64,000 nt of DNA from Ruminococcus flavefaciens. GTDB lineage: Bacteria > Bacillota > Clostridia > Oscillospirales > Ruminococcaceae. Below the pieces are notes generated by a model that made no database searches, had not been told where the DNA came from, and saw only the letters and a list, made by a program, of their open reading frames with translations. Location of the stretch: positions 291,924 to 355,923 of the forward strand of contig NZ_UETD01000003.1 of NCBI RefSeq assembly GCF_900116855.1. The letters are read 5' to 3'. Shown here piece by piece: positions 50,453 to 59,533 of the stretch (the first letter of the stretch is position 1; the number at the start of each line of letters is the position of its first letter). The translations under genes were made by a program, and so were the position numbers.

Positions 50453-50985
50453 GACTGCCACCCGATGTAATAGAAGATAACTGCTCCCGACATAAACAGC
50501 AGAAGTACGGACAATATCAGATAAATGTCGCCTTTACGCTTTTTGAAGCTGATTATTCCCAACGAAACGAGCAAAGGACGTATGTTGATAAGGATATGCA
50601 CCGCAACCGACGCAATGAACAGGAGCTGTGTTATCAGATTTGTTGTTGTGAACGGAAAAAGGATATACTGACCGTTCCTGACTTCGCCGAACATACCGAT
50701 ATGAAAGAAAAGCAGTATCAGTATAGCAAGTCCGCTGGCTCGTCTTGCCCAGAACGCCTTGTTTTCCCTGAGATATTTTCCATCCGTATTTTTAGCCGTT
50801 TTCAGGCTTTTCACCGTAAGATAAACGCCTATCACAGCGTGAACAGCAAGTATACAAACGCCTATCCAAGCAAGCACTTTTCCTGCACTTTTTCCTGTTC
50901 CGATAAGCATAAATCCGCCCATAACGCCGTGAATGCCGAAAATGATTATAAGCAGAACGGATAAGACCGTGTTAAGTTTCCTCAT
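50449..50985 (-). CDS. frdC: Fumarate reductase membrane anchor (cytochrome b558-like)
   Basis: The 178-residue protein has five hydrophobic segments, with His residues in FGIHGVMGGFML, VCILAVHAVIG, LLFFHIGMFG and SVAVHILINIRPL that could bind haem. This fits the b558-type anchor that passes electrons from quinol to FrdB. It is coupled to frdA by an ATGA overlap and follows the FMN-motif gene closely. Confidence 0.8.
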   Translation of the reverse strand: MRKLNTVLSVLLIIIFGIHGVMGGFMLIGTGKSAGKVLAWIGVCILAVHAVIGVYLTVKSLKTAKNTDGKYLRENKAFWARRASGLAILILLFFHIGMFGEVRNGQYILFPFTTTNLITQLLFIASVAVHILINIRPLLVSLGIISFKKRKGDIYLILSVLLLFMSGAVIFYYIGWQS

Positions 50986-50987
50986 AT

Positions 50988-51467
50988 TTATTTACCTGAT
51001 AGACCAATGATATAGTCCGTATCGTGGAGCAGTCCGCTGTCGATAAGCTCGTCAGCGGCTATGAATATATCGTATTTTTCGCTGACGATACGGGAACGGA
51101 GCATAGTGTCGCTGTATCGCCTTATTTCAGTATCAAACCCCGATTTTTCGAGCCTTTCGCTTATCTCTTTGGCGTAGCTGTTGGATTTGCTGTCGCTTTC
51201 GGGGATAAACAGGCGGATATGACCGCTTGCACACATAGCCGTTCCTTCTCCCGAACATATTGCAATTATTTCACTTTTTTCGGCGATTTCCGTATTGATA
51301 CCGATGATATAGCTCCCGTTATATTCGGACGTATTCTTATTTGATTTGCGTGTCGCTCCTGTTACAGCGTCTATAACAGAGGGCGGAGAATGTGTCGCTC
51401 CGCCCATAAATGCTATGAAAGCTGCTGTAACTGCAAGCAAAATAAGTCTTCGTTTCAATGTTTTCAC
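50988..51467 (-). CDS. Exported protein with a flavinylation-like motif, frd-linked
   Basis: The 159-residue protein has an N-terminal signal or anchor helix (about 8-23). Soon after comes DAVTGATRKSN, which resembles the [ST]GAT site of FMN-binding domains where ApbE attaches FMN, but the domain that normally precedes it is missing. The remaining ~120 residues look like a small alpha/beta domain (YIIGINTEIAEKSEIIAICS, YDIFIAADELIDSG). It sits in the frd operon, two bases ahead of frdC, so a redox role outside the membrane is possible. Confidence 0.5.
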   Translation of the reverse strand: MKTLKRRLILLAVTAAFIAFMGGATHSPPSVIDAVTGATRKSNKNTSEYNGSYIIGINTEIAEKSEIIAICSGEGTAMCASGHIRLFIPESDSKSNSYAKEISERLEKSGFDTEIRRYSDTMLRSRIVSEKYDIFIAADELIDSGLLHDTDYIIGLSGK

Positions 51468-51871
51468 TTTTTCAATATCCTCATTGCGTTCAGTACGGCT
51501 ATTATGGTAACGCCCACGTCACCGAACACGGCTTCCCACATTCCTGCGATACCCATTGCACCGAGTATCAGGAAAATACTCTTTATTCCGAGTGCGATAA
51601 CGATATTCTGCATAGCGATAGCTTTTGTTGCCTTTGCAATGTCGATAGCATCAATGAGCTTAGAGGGTTCATCGGTCATCAGTACAACGTCTGCCGCTTC
51701 AATAGCAGCGTCCGAGCCGAGACCGCCCATAACGATACCAATATCTGCTCTTGCAAGTACGGGAGCGTCATTGATACCATCGCCAACAAAAGCGACCTTG
51801 CTGTTTTCAGGCTTATTTTTGTCGATCATTTCTATCTTCTTGACTTTACATACAAATTCTGATTCTGCCAT
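51464..51871 (-). pseudogene. C-terminal fragment of a heavy-metal P-type ATPase
   Basis: The 135 residues contain the hinge motif VAFVGDGINDAPVLARADIG and the last two membrane helices (ALGIKSIFLILGAMGIAGMW, VGVTIIAVLNAMRILKK) of a ZntA/CadA-type metal pump. About 500 residues, including the phosphorylated Asp, are gone. It still has a promoter and a GGAGGTG site and begins MAESEFVC, so it is expressed. It is the first gene of the frd operon and overlaps the next start by four bases. Confidence 0.8.
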
Positions 51872-51915
51872 AGTGACACCTCCAATTTTATTGGTTTAGC
51901 AATCACTCAACATAT

Positions 51916-51944
51916 ATTATACTGATTTGATAGGCATTTGTCAA
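51916..51944 (-). promoter_or_regulatory. Promoter of the P-ATPase-fragment/frd operon
   Basis: TTGACA (51944-51939) and TATAAT (51921-51916) on the minus strand, 17 bases apart. Confidence 0.8.
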
Positions 51945-51965
51945 GAACCGTAGTTTCCATCCCAC

Positions 51966-52161
51966 CTTTGAATATGATCTGTATCTCAGTCTTGCTTATA
52001 CCTCTATATGCATGCAGAAATTGATAGATATTGCATAAGAACACGGACTTGAAATAGAGGATGAGCCAAAACAGGCAAGCAAGAGTGGTTTGAAACTCAC
52101 GCAGTATAAGTATGAAACGCTTAAAGAGGATTATAAAGCATTGGAAACAAAGATTATATGA
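51966..52161 (+). pseudogene. Remnant of a mobilisation relaxase C-terminus
   Basis: One frame reads EYDLYLSLAYTSICMQKLID, then, after an in-frame TAA in place of a Lys codon, EHGLEIEDEPKQASKSGLKL and YKYETLKEDYKALETKII. It looks like the tail of a plasmid or transposon mobilisation protein. The family is a guess from the style of the sequence. Confidence 0.35.
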
Positions 52162-52406
52162 TACTCTTTAATTTCAGTACAACAATTATTTCTATGGCTG
52201 TTGTCGAAAAAGGAAGCAGAAAGCACACATATCAGGTAAATTTTTCTATGGCTATGAAATTGTGTATAGGTTATCTTCAGGCTGGCGGCAACGGCTGTGA
52301 CATAATTTCACTGATGTCAAAATTTATATTACCGATAAGAGAAAACCGCATTTACGCAAGGCAACACAGGTTTCATTCGCCAGTTAGGGAAGAAAGACGA
52401 TTGTGA
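52158..52406 (+). pseudogene. C-terminal remnant of an IS4-type transposase
   Basis: The frame LFNFSTTIISMAVVEKGSRK followed by HTYQVNFSMAMKLC and DIISLMSKFILPIREN resembles the end of clostridial IS4-family transposases. The catalytic core is absent, and no terminal repeats could be found. Confidence 0.55.
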
Positions 52407-52479
52407 TGAACTAAACATTATGAGGCGATTTCGAGATGCTTTCATTGTTGAATCATCAGATAACGCATGCTTAGTACAG

Positions 52480-52884
52480 GAATATTATCGTATCATGCGT
52501 GCATTCCTTAAAAAGGTTGAGAACGCCGGCTATTTTGTCGGACTGTATGGCTCTGCTTCTTCTTTGACCACACATACCGCCGACGATATCAAGTCGTGGT
52601 ACACGATCTGGCTGGCGCACTGGGTCAATCAGACCAATTACAGCGGTGCTTACGGCATCTGGCAGCACAGTGAAAAAGGCAAGGTCGCTGGCATCAACGG
52701 CAATGTGGATCTGGATATCTGCTATAAGGATTTCCCGACCATTATCAAGGGTAAGGGGCTGAATGGCTGGGGGAAGACTCCTGCACCTGCGCTTGACAAA
52801 TCCGAGGATAAGCAGGACACCACCGTGACCGCTACCATCAAGATCGGAACGGACACCTACAAGGGTACGCTCAAGAAAGAATAA
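52480..52884 (+). pseudogene. C-terminal part of a GH25 lysozyme (phage-type endolysin)
   Basis: YFVGLYGSASSLTTHTADDI, WLAHWVNQTNYSGAYGIWQH and GINGNVDLDICYKDFPTIIK match the last third of a GH25 muramidase. A short tail (TATIKIGTDTYKGTLKKE) follows. The N-terminal half with the catalytic Asp and Glu is missing; the frame runs back into transposon-derived sequence near 52480. It is probably a prophage leftover. Confidence 0.75.
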
Positions 52885-52960
52885 AACAATCGGGCAGAGG
52901 TAGTTCTCTGCCCGGTACATAGTGTGGTAAATCAGAATTTGTCGTCATTTACAATTATCT

Positions 52961-53758
52961 TCACTCATACAGATCCGTTCTTCGAAGAGATGTGTATGGC
53001 CGTTGGTGACGTTTTAGGGTTGCACCGGAAAGATTCACCTCTGCCAGCATTAACTCTTCCTGATCTCCCGCCATTCCAATCGTCTCGCCATCAAAGCCTG
53101 CAACTAGCGACTCGCCGGAGAACTCCATGCTTCCTTCCACTCCAACTCTGTTGCACATTGCTACATTGACACTGTTTTGGAATGCTTGAACCTTTATCTC
53201 CCATTGAAACACATCAGAGGGCTCTGACTTAGTATTTGCTGTAGGGACAATAATCAGCTCCGCACCGCGTAGAACTTCCGTACGAATGCTCTCAGGATAG
53301 TGGCGATCAAAGCACACAACAATCCCGATTTTACCTAACTTCGTATCAAAGACCATAAACCCTTCTTCAGACGGAGTGTAATAGCTCTGCTCATAGAACA
53401 TTTCACATTGAGCGACATGAACCATCTTCTGTCTGCCGACGATTTCTCCCTGATCATCAATCAAAAGGCTCATATCGTATCTATGCCCTTTTTCCTCAAT
53501 ATAAAAGTTGGGGGAAGCAAATATATGGTTTTCCCGGCAGGCATTTCTTATTCCATTCACATAGCTGCTGTCTTCCGTCATGACATATTCGCTCACATCA
53601 CAGTCTGGAAATTGGGGAAAGAATGGAGAGAACTGGATTTCTGGAAAGCAAATCAGATCCGCTTTCTTTTCCGCCGCCTCACAAATAAGCTGCAATGACT
53701 TTTGAAAATTCTTTTCGATATCTGTATCCATTTTCATCTGCGCAAGAGCAATCTTCAT
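52961..53758 (-). CDS. Carbon-nitrogen hydrolase (nitrilase superfamily)
   Basis: The 265-residue enzyme hydrolyses an amide or related C-N bond. The Glu-Lys-Cys triad is visible: Glu in LICFPEIQFSP, Lys in GRQKMVHVAQCE, and Cys in IGIVVCFDRHYPES. Length and the VQAFQNSVNVAMCNRVGVEG segment fit N-carbamoyl-putrescine-amidase-like or omega-amidase-like members. It follows the trans-sulfuration gene at a gap of 27 bases, so one operon is likely; an omega-amidase role in sulfur amino acid use would fit but is unproven. Confidence 0.88.
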   Translation of the reverse strand: MKIALAQMKMDTDIEKNFQKSLQLICEAAEKKADLICFPEIQFSPFFPQFPDCDVSEYVMTEDSSYVNGIRNACRENHIFASPNFYIEEKGHRYDMSLLIDDQGEIVGRQKMVHVAQCEMFYEQSYYTPSEEGFMVFDTKLGKIGIVVCFDRHYPESIRTEVLRGAELIIVPTANTKSEPSDVFQWEIKVQAFQNSVNVAMCNRVGVEGSMEFSGESLVAGFDGETIGMAGDQEELMLAEVNLSGATLKRHQRPYTSLRRTDLYE

Positions 53759-53785
53759 CTCGTTTACCTCATAAATTCAGTTTGA

Positions 53786-54982
53786 TCATAAACCCACCGA
53801 TTTCAACGCCTGATCCAAATCTGCTATGATATCATCCGGGTCCTCGAGTCCAACACTAAAGCGGATAAAGCCTTTTCTGAATTTCTCCGGATATAGGTTG
53901 ATTCGCTCATCATAACTCGGTTGTGGGAAAATCAGGCTTTCATCATGTCCAAGAGATACGGCAAATGTTACGACCTTAAGTGCCGCGCAAAAGCGTTCAA
54001 CGGTCTTATCATCTGTATCTACGCCAAAGGATATAACTCCACCGTAGCCGTTTTTCATCTGCCGCTTTGCTAATTCATGACCCGGATTACTCGGAAGTCC
54101 CGGATAGGATACAAAAGTTACGTTTTCCCTCTGCTCAAGCCACTCGGCTATCTTCTGGGAAGATTCATTGATCCGCTGCATTCTGAGAGGGAACGTCACC
54201 GAACCTCTGAATATCTGCCATGCATTGAAAGGGCTGATTACGGAACCCACATTGACCTGCGCTTCATAGCGGATACGATCCATTGCCTCAAGATCATTCG
54301 AGATAATTGCACCGCCCTGCGCATCGCCATGACCGTTGATAAACTTTGTCAGCGCTTCCACGACAAAATCGGCTCCAAGTTCAAGTGGTTTCTGATTGAA
54401 CGGAGATGCAAAGGTATTGTCAACAGAAAGCAACGCTCCATTTTCATGAGCTATTTTTGCAATGGCTTTAATATCTGTAACACCATTCGTCGGGTTATCC
54501 GGTGTCTCAATATGGACAAGCCTTGTTCCCGGTGTGATCACCTGCTTCACAGCATCAAGATCCGTCATATCCACCATTATCGTTTCTACGCCAAACTTGC
54601 GGTTAAACAGTTCATGAAACATGCGATAAACCGCCATATAGCTTACATTGGGATAAATAACGCGGTCGCCTGACTTAAGAAGTGTCCAGAACAAGGCATG
54701 CAAAGCTGCCACGCCACTTCCCAGTACAATAGCATCATCCGCATCATGTAATGCAGCCACCTTCTCCTCAAGCCAATGTTGATTGGGATTTCCATTTCTG
54801 GAATACATCAAAAGATCGGTTGATGAATAGTTGACCTGCGACAAATCGTCAGGCAGCTTATAGCTGTTTGCCATATGAAGTGGTCTTCTTACTGCGCCGG
54901 TTCCTTCATCATAATCCGTTCCTGTATGAATTGCCTGTGTTGTGATATCGTATCCCTTATATTTGTTTTCTTTCTTAGCCAC
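53786..54982 (-). CDS. PLP-dependent trans-sulfuration enzyme (cystathionine gamma-synthase/methionine gamma-lyase family)
   Basis: The 398-residue enzyme belongs to the Cys/Met metabolism PLP family. The N-terminal YDITTQAIHTGTDYDEGTGA, VLGSGVAALHALFW (PLP phosphate), HIETPDNPTNGVTDI, and the PLP-lysine in VEALTKFINGHGDAQGG are all present, as is the C-terminal FIRFSVGLEDPDDIIADLDQ. The choice between synthase and lyase cannot be made from sequence alone. It forms a run with the nitrilase downstream and the small Cys-rich and HD genes upstream. Confidence 0.9.
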   Translation of the reverse strand: MAKKENKYKGYDITTQAIHTGTDYDEGTGAVRRPLHMANSYKLPDDLSQVNYSSTDLLMYSRNGNPNQHWLEEKVAALHDADDAIVLGSGVAALHALFWTLLKSGDRVIYPNVSYMAVYRMFHELFNRKFGVETIMVDMTDLDAVKQVITPGTRLVHIETPDNPTNGVTDIKAIAKIAHENGALLSVDNTFASPFNQKPLELGADFVVEALTKFINGHGDAQGGAIISNDLEAMDRIRYEAQVNVGSVISPFNAWQIFRGSVTFPLRMQRINESSQKIAEWLEQRENVTFVSYPGLPSNPGHELAKRQMKNGYGGVISFGVDTDDKTVERFCAALKVVTFAVSLGHDESLIFPQPSYDERINLYPEKFRKGFIRFSVGLEDPDDIIADLDQALKSVGL

Positions 54983-55012
54983 TTTAGTTTTCCTCCGCTT
55001 AAAACTTTTTCC

Positions 55013-55210
55013 TCACAAATTCCGATTTGTAGGGGAGATTAGATTGCCCCTGTCTGTTTTCATTATTTCGGGATCATAGATGCCGAACGGACTTCCTCCG
55101 CCCAACCAGCATGATGAACAGTTTTCACAGCCGCTGCCGCAGTCCAGCGACTCTTTGATAATCTGCTCGCGTTCCTCACGCGTGGTATCCTTGATTAAAA
55201 TAGATTTCAT
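55013..55210 (-). CDS. Small cysteine-rich protein
   Basis: The product has 65 residues from ATG 55210 (GGAGGC upstream). A cysteine cluster C-x3-C-x2-C-x2-C (CGSGCENCSSC) in the middle suggests a bound metal or Fe-S cluster; the rest is hydrophilic. It lies between the HD gene and the trans-sulfuration gene in one minus-strand run. No family was recognised. Confidence 0.6.
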   Translation of the reverse strand: MKSILIKDTTREEREQIIKESLDCGSGCENCSSCWLGGGSPFGIYDPEIMKTDRGNLISPTNRNL

Positions 55211-55241
55211 AAAAACAGCCTCCATTTACGGATTGGGGTAT

Positions 55242-55829
55242 TTACGCCATCTCTGCGTTGATTGTGTCTTCACAGGCAGCCATTGCCTTCAGCGTCATAT
55301 CGAGCAGCTTGTCAAGCTCCCAGCCAAGCTGATTTGCACCGCGCTCAATCACTTCACGCGAACATCCTGCCGCAAAGCCTTTGCTCTTATACTTCTTTTT
55401 CAGCGATTTCAGTTCCATGTCCTTTGTGCTTTTGGAAGGGCGCATCAGAGCGGCAGCCCAGATCAGACCGGTCAGTTCGTCCGCTGCAAACAGCACCTTT
55501 TCCATTTCATGAATCGGCTCGACATCTATTGTTACGCCGCAGCCAACTGTGATTCCGTAGCCATGTGAACAGACAGAATGAATGATGTCATCGCTGACGC
55601 CGCCTTCTCGCAGAAGTTCCGGTGCTTTCAGACAATGCTTCTCTGGATACAGCTCAAAATCAATATCGTGAAGCAGTCCGACAATGCCCCAGTGTTCAGC
55701 TTCATCACCATAGCCCAGCTCATCCGCATACCACTTCATGACCGCCTCAACAGTGAGGGCGTGCTGGATATGGAACGGATCTTGATTGTATTTTTTCAGC
55801 AGAGCAAATGCATTCTCCCTTGTTATCAT
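55242..55829 (-). CDS. HD-domain hydrolase
   Basis: The 195-residue protein has the HD metal site: HIQHALTVEAVMKWYADELG, then GIVGLLHDIDFELYPEKH with the His-Asp pair, and CSHGYGI with a further His. Such stand-alone HD proteins cleave phosphate esters of nucleotides. The substrate is unknown. It is the first gene of the run; the upstream 150 bases contain no other gene. Confidence 0.85.
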   Translation of the reverse strand: MITRENAFALLKKYNQDPFHIQHALTVEAVMKWYADELGYGDEAEHWGIVGLLHDIDFELYPEKHCLKAPELLREGGVSDDIIHSVCSHGYGITVGCGVTIDVEPIHEMEKVLFAADELTGLIWAAALMRPSKSTKDMELKSLKKKYKSKGFAAGCSREVIERGANQLGWELDKLLDMTLKAMAACEDTINAEMA

Positions 55830-56024
55830 TTATATTTCCTCCAAAGTTATCTTGTCACACATTGTGAATATGATTCTGACCGCAGCACGCCAATGCGGAT
55901 GCGTTGCTGTGAAAACCGGAAGGCTCTCACACTATGCATATAGGTCTGATATGATTATATCACAACATTGCGTGATTGTCAATCTGGTGTAACGGTCAGC
56001 GTGGAAAAGTGAATATGGCAATTT

Positions 56025-56078
56025 AATCCCCCTCATCAGGTAGAAAGCAATGTTCCTGCTTGGTGAGGGGGATTTTTT
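56025..56078 (+). terminator. Hairpin between HD and HEPN-like genes
   Basis: AATCCCCCTCA and TGAGGGGGATT arms with a 28-base loop, then TTTT. Confidence 0.6.
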
Positions 56079-56081
56079 GTT

Positions 56082-56744
56082 TTATGTGAAAGCTTTAATT
56101 CTATCGCTTAATTCCTCAAGCACTTTGTATGTAAAGTGAACTTGTCCATAGTCTTTTTGAACGTCCGTATCGTGCTGTAATGGATTGCAGTGGTTCTTGG
56201 CATCATATAATTCCTCGATAAAGTCTCTGGGAAGTAGCGCACAACTCTTGCAAACAGTAATGTTGTCATCAAGCTTTTCCTTGATAAATGAGTCACCTTT
56301 CCAGTGAGTTATAATGCACTTTACACCCTTTTCTAGGCCTATGCGGATGTCATGAAGTGCATAGCCAAATTCACCGTTCTTCATTTGCCCATGGGCTTTC
56401 TTCAGAATATCCTCGATTTTCTGAAGTTCTTCATTGTAGTAATCAAAGGATTTTCCACCGCAATCTAAGCCCTCGGAATTATATCCAGACTTGTAGTATC
56501 CCTGGCGGTCTTTTCCGGAACGGTCATAGCCATCTCTGTCAAAGCCATTCCTGTTGTACCCTTCTCGGTCAACTCCAAATCTGTTAAAGCCCGATTTGTC
56601 GAAGCCCTCGTGATCATACCCTTCGCAATCGAAGCCATCCCTGTCAAATCCTTTTCGATTAAAGCCGTCCTTGTCATAGCCGTCACGACCATAGCGAGCG
56701 ACTTCATGCTCAGAAACACGATACTGCAATCCTCGGCAGCACAT
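56082..56744 (-). CDS. Pentad-repeat protein with a HEPN-like C-terminal domain
   Basis: This frame has a striking run of about fifteen five-residue repeats, [RK]xG[FY][DN] (KDGFN RKGFD RDGFD and onward; about residues 20-98). It is followed by a helical domain (about 100-220) with YALHDIRIGLEKGVKCIITH and CNPLQHDTDVQKDY. The last part resembles HEPN/DUF4145-type helical domains, where a polar residue and a His near HD form a nuclease site. The first ~18 residues come from sequence that in another frame encodes the Crp-type regulator, and no ribosome site precedes ATG 56744, so the true start is probably lost. Its function is unknown. Confidence 0.55.
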   Translation of the reverse strand: MCCRGLQYRVSEHEVARYGRDGYDKDGFNRKGFDRDGFDCEGYDHEGFDKSGFNRFGVDREGYNRNGFDRDGYDRSGKDRQGYYKSGYNSEGLDCGGKSFDYYNEELQKIEDILKKAHGQMKNGEFGYALHDIRIGLEKGVKCIITHWKGDSFIKEKLDDNITVCKSCALLPRDFIEELYDAKNHCNPLQHDTDVQKDYGQVHFTYKVLEELSDRIKAFT

Positions 56745-57034
56745 ACATCAACAAGCATCGGCACATCGGGCAGGAGTGCATAGCTTTCTGCAAAGAACTG
56801 TCCCTTGCTTACAAGGTTGAGTATCGTGCGGTTTCCCCACATATCATTGCTTTCAATAGTAACGCCGCCTGCTGTGACAAAGCAGAGCTTATCGGTGATC
56901 TCTCCCGAAGAAAAGATCATCGCACCTTTCTTATATTTCTTTTCGGCTGCATTAAGGGCTTTCATAAGCTCAGATATTTCGGTATCATCAAAGCCCTTGA
57001 ACAGTATCGAATTGTGCAAAACTGAAATATCCAT
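56690..57034 (-). pseudogene. Truncated Crp/Fnr-family regulator (HcpR-like)
   Basis: About 110 residues of the cyclic-nucleotide-binding-like sensor domain remain (ILFKGFDDTEISELMKAL, GAMIFSSGEITDKLCFVTAG, VCAAEDCSIVFLS). The frame then runs into the pentad-repeat gene, and the DNA-binding domain is absent. It is divergent from the ferredoxin-hcp operon with a palindromic site between, the usual place for an HcpR-type nitrosative-stress activator. The remaining fragment cannot bind DNA. Confidence 0.75.
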
Positions 57035-57048
57035 ATTTTTCTCCCAAA

Positions 57049-57066
57049 ATGTTGTAATTACAACAT
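57049..57066. promoter_or_regulatory. Perfect palindromic operator of the hcp operon
   Basis: ATGTTGTAATTACAACAT is an exact 18-base palindrome. It is centred 41.5 bases ahead of the start predicted from TATAAT 57087-57092 and replaces a weak -35 box, which is the class II position of Crp/Fnr activators. Confidence 0.75.
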
Positions 57067-57120
57067 ACTTTCTCCTTTGATTATACTATAATGGATACAG
57101 AAAGTCAAGGAGGTATGGCT

Positions 57121-57816
57121 ATGATACGGAAAATAATTGAGATAGACGAAGAAAAATGCAACGGCTGCGGTCTGTGTGCGAAGGCTTGTCATGAGGGTGC
57201 GATCGCTATCGTGAACGGCAAGGCAAAGCTCATGCGTGACGATTTCTGCGACGGCTTCGGTGACTGTCTCCCTGCCTGTCCTATGGACGCTATCCACTTT
57301 ACCGAACGTGAAGCGTCGGCTTATGACGAAAAGGCGGTGCAGGCAAACAAGCAGAAGAAGTCCGCTTGCAGCGGTTTCACCTGTCCGGGTTCTGCTTTGC
57401 AGAGCTTTACGCCAAAAGAAGATGACAGCGATGTTCGTGTACCGGGCTGTCTGAGAAAGTTTCCGATACAGATAAAGCTGCTGCCGACTAATGCACCTTA
57501 TTTCAACGGTGCCGACCTGTTGATCGCTGCCGATTGTACAGCTTACGCCTACGGAAACTTTCACCATGATTTTATCCGTGGGAAGATAACGCTCATCGGC
57601 TGTCCGAAGCTTGACGCAGTTGATTACTCCGAAAAGCTGACAGAGATATTCAGAAACAACGATATAAAGAGCATCACTCTCACAAGAATGACAGTGCCGT
57701 GCTGCGGAGGTATGGAGTATGCGATAAAACGTGCGATAGAGGCAAGCGGTAAGGATATTCCGCTTGAAGTAGCTGTTATATCGCCGGACGGCAGTATCGT
57801 CGAGATAAGAAAATAA
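57121..57816 (+). CDS. Ferredoxin-type 4Fe-4S protein linked to hcp
   Basis: The protein has 231 residues from ATG 57121 (AAGGAGG upstream; an earlier ATG is too close). Two [4Fe-4S] motifs stand at the N-terminus ([15 protein letters not shown] and CLPACPMDA). The C-terminal ~130 residues form a domain with further cysteines ([32 protein letters not shown]). This protein accompanies hcp in many anaerobes and probably supplies its electrons. It is 14 bases ahead of hcp. Confidence 0.85.
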   Translation: MIRKIIEIDEEKCNGCGLCAKACHEGAIAIVNGKAKLMRDDFCDGFGDCLPACPMDAIHFTEREASAYDEKAVQANKQKKSACSGFTCPGSALQSFTPKEDDSDVRVPGCLRKFPIQIKLLPTNAPYFNGADLLIAADCTAYAYGNFHHDFIRGKITLIGCPKLDAVDYSEKLTEIFRNNDIKSITLTRMTVPCCGGMEYAIKRAIEASGKDIPLEVAVISPDGSIVEIRK

Positions 57817-57830
57817 TGGAGGAATATATC

Positions 57831-59459
57831 ATGGAACAGAAAATGTTTTGCTATCAGTGTCAGGAAACAGCGGGCTGTAAAGGTTGTACCGCTTGCGGTG
57901 TCTGCGGTAAACAACCCGAAGTCGCAGTAATGCAGGACTTGCTTGTGTACGTTACAAAGGGGCTGTCTGCGTTGACAACTCAGCTCCGTGCAGAGGGACA
58001 GGCAGTCGATAAGGCTGTCAATCATCTTATCAGCGTGAACCTGTTTATCACGATCACCAATGCAAATTTCGATCTCGACAGCATTACCGCTAAGGTTACT
58101 GAAACGCTTGCAGTCAAAGAAGAATTGCTCGGACAGGTGCAGAATAAAGAATCTCTCCCCGAAGCAGCTCTTTGGAACGGTTCGGACTATACCGAGAAAG
58201 CAAAGACTGTCGGCGTACTTGCAACAGAGAATGAGGATATACGCTCTCTGCGTGAGCTGATAACCTACGGTCTGAAAGGACTTGCGGCATATACAAAACA
58301 CGCAAACGCTCTGCTGAATGATGATGAGGAGCTTGATGCTTTCTTACAGTCGGCTCTTGCTAAAACACTTGATGACAGTCTGTCGGTCGATGACCTTGTG
58401 GCTCTCACGCTGGAAGTCGGCAAGTACGGCGTTCAGGGTATGGCTGACCTTGATGCTGCAAATACTACAGCATACGGCAATCCTGAGATCACGACAGTTG
58501 ATATCGGTGTCCGCAAAAATCCTGCAATACTGATCTCAGGTCACGATCTGAAAGACCTTGAAATGCTCCTTGAGCAGACAAAGGATACGGGAGTTGATGT
58601 TTATACGCACTCGGAAATGCTACCTGCGCATTATTATCCGTTCTTCAAAAAGTATCCGCATTTCGCAGGAAACTACGGCAATGCGTGGTGGAAGCAGAAA
58701 GAGGAATTTGAGAGCTTTAACGGTCCGGTGCTGATGACCACAAACTGCATCGTTCCGCCGAAAGACAGCTACAAGGACAGACTTTGGACAACAGGTGCCG
58801 CAGGTTATCCTGGCTGTAAGCATATTGACGCACCCTACGGCGAAGCAAAGGACTTTTCAGCAATCATCGAACAGGCAAAGAAATGTCCTCCGCCGACCGA
58901 AATCGAAACCGGCTCTATTATCGGCGGCTTTGCCCATGAACAGGTATTTGCACTTGCCGATACAGTTGTAGAAGCTGTAAAATCGGGGGCTATCCGCAAA
59001 TTCGTAGTCATGGCAGGCTGTGACGGCAGAGCGAAGTCCAGAAGCTACTATCAGGAATTTGCTGAAAAACTGCCTAAAGACACGGTGATCCTTACCGCAG
59101 GCTGTGCGAAGTACAAGTATAACAAGCTCGACTTAGGCGACATCGGCGATATTCCGAGAGTTCTCGATGCAGGACAGTGCAATGATTCTTATTCTTTGGC
59201 GCTTATCGCTCTGAAGCTGAAAGAGGTATTCGGGCTTAACGATGTGAATGATCTGCCTATCGTTTACAATATCTCATGGTATGAGCAGAAAGCAGTCATC
59301 GTTCTTCTTGCTCTGCTGTATCTTGGAGTGAAGAATATTCACCTCGGACCGACTCTGCCAGCGTTCCTGTCTCCGAATATGGCAAAGGTTCTTGTAGACA
59401 GTTTCGGCATTGCGGGTATTACGAATGTTGACGATGATATGAGGATATTCGGCTTATGA
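57831..59459 (+). CDS. hcp: Hybrid-cluster protein (hydroxylamine/NO reductase)
   Basis: Hcp reduces NO or hydroxylamine in anaerobes and protects from nitrosative stress. The 542 residues start with the cysteine motif [22 protein letters not shown] and hold the hybrid-cluster ligands in [35 protein letters not shown] and [10 protein letters not shown]. It ends with [19 protein letters not shown], as in the family. The AATGGAGG site supports ATG 57831. It is apparently intact while its regulator gene is broken. The stop TGA overlaps the ATG of a truncated flavoprotein gene. Confidence 0.95.
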   Translation: MEQKMFCYQCQETAGCKGCTACGVCGKQPEVAVMQDLLVYVTKGLSALTTQLRAEGQAVDKAVNHLISVNLFITITNANFDLDSITAKVTETLAVKEELLGQVQNKESLPEAALWNGSDYTEKAKTVGVLATENEDIRSLRELITYGLKGLAAYTKHANALLNDDEELDAFLQSALAKTLDDSLSVDDLVALTLEVGKYGVQGMADLDAANTTAYGNPEITTVDIGVRKNPAILISGHDLKDLEMLLEQTKDTGVDVYTHSEMLPAHYYPFFKKYPHFAGNYGNAWWKQKEEFESFNGPVLMTTNCIVPPKDSYKDRLWTTGAAGYPGCKHIDAPYGEAKDFSAIIEQAKKCPPPTEIETGSIIGGFAHEQVFALADTVVEAVKSGAIRKFVVMAGCDGRAKSRSYYQEFAEKLPKDTVILTAGCAKYKYNKLDLGDIGDIPRVLDAGQCNDSYSLALIALKLKEVFGLNDVNDLPIVYNISWYEQKAVIVLLALLYLGVKNIHLGPTLPAFLSPNMAKVLVDSFGIAGITNVDDDMRIFGL

Positions 59460-59533
59460 GAAGAAAAGACCGTGAAGTGACCGATCTCAGCGAGATCATG
59501 AAAAACTGCGATGTATGCAGACTGGCTCTGAAT
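59456..59533 (+). pseudogene. N-terminal stub of a pyridoxamine-phosphate-oxidase-like protein
   Basis: [20 protein letters not shown] followed by CRLALN matches the start of FMN-binding PNPOx/NimA-like proteins of clostridia, as I recall them. It overlaps the hcp stop (ATGA) and breaks off after about 26 codons where recombinase sequence begins. Confidence 0.6.

Noticed and set aside
56465..56690. Continuation of the Crp-type frame
   Set aside because: After residue ~112 it is the out-of-frame reading of the pentad repeats, a low-complexity Thr/Met/Ala string unlike any Crp protein.
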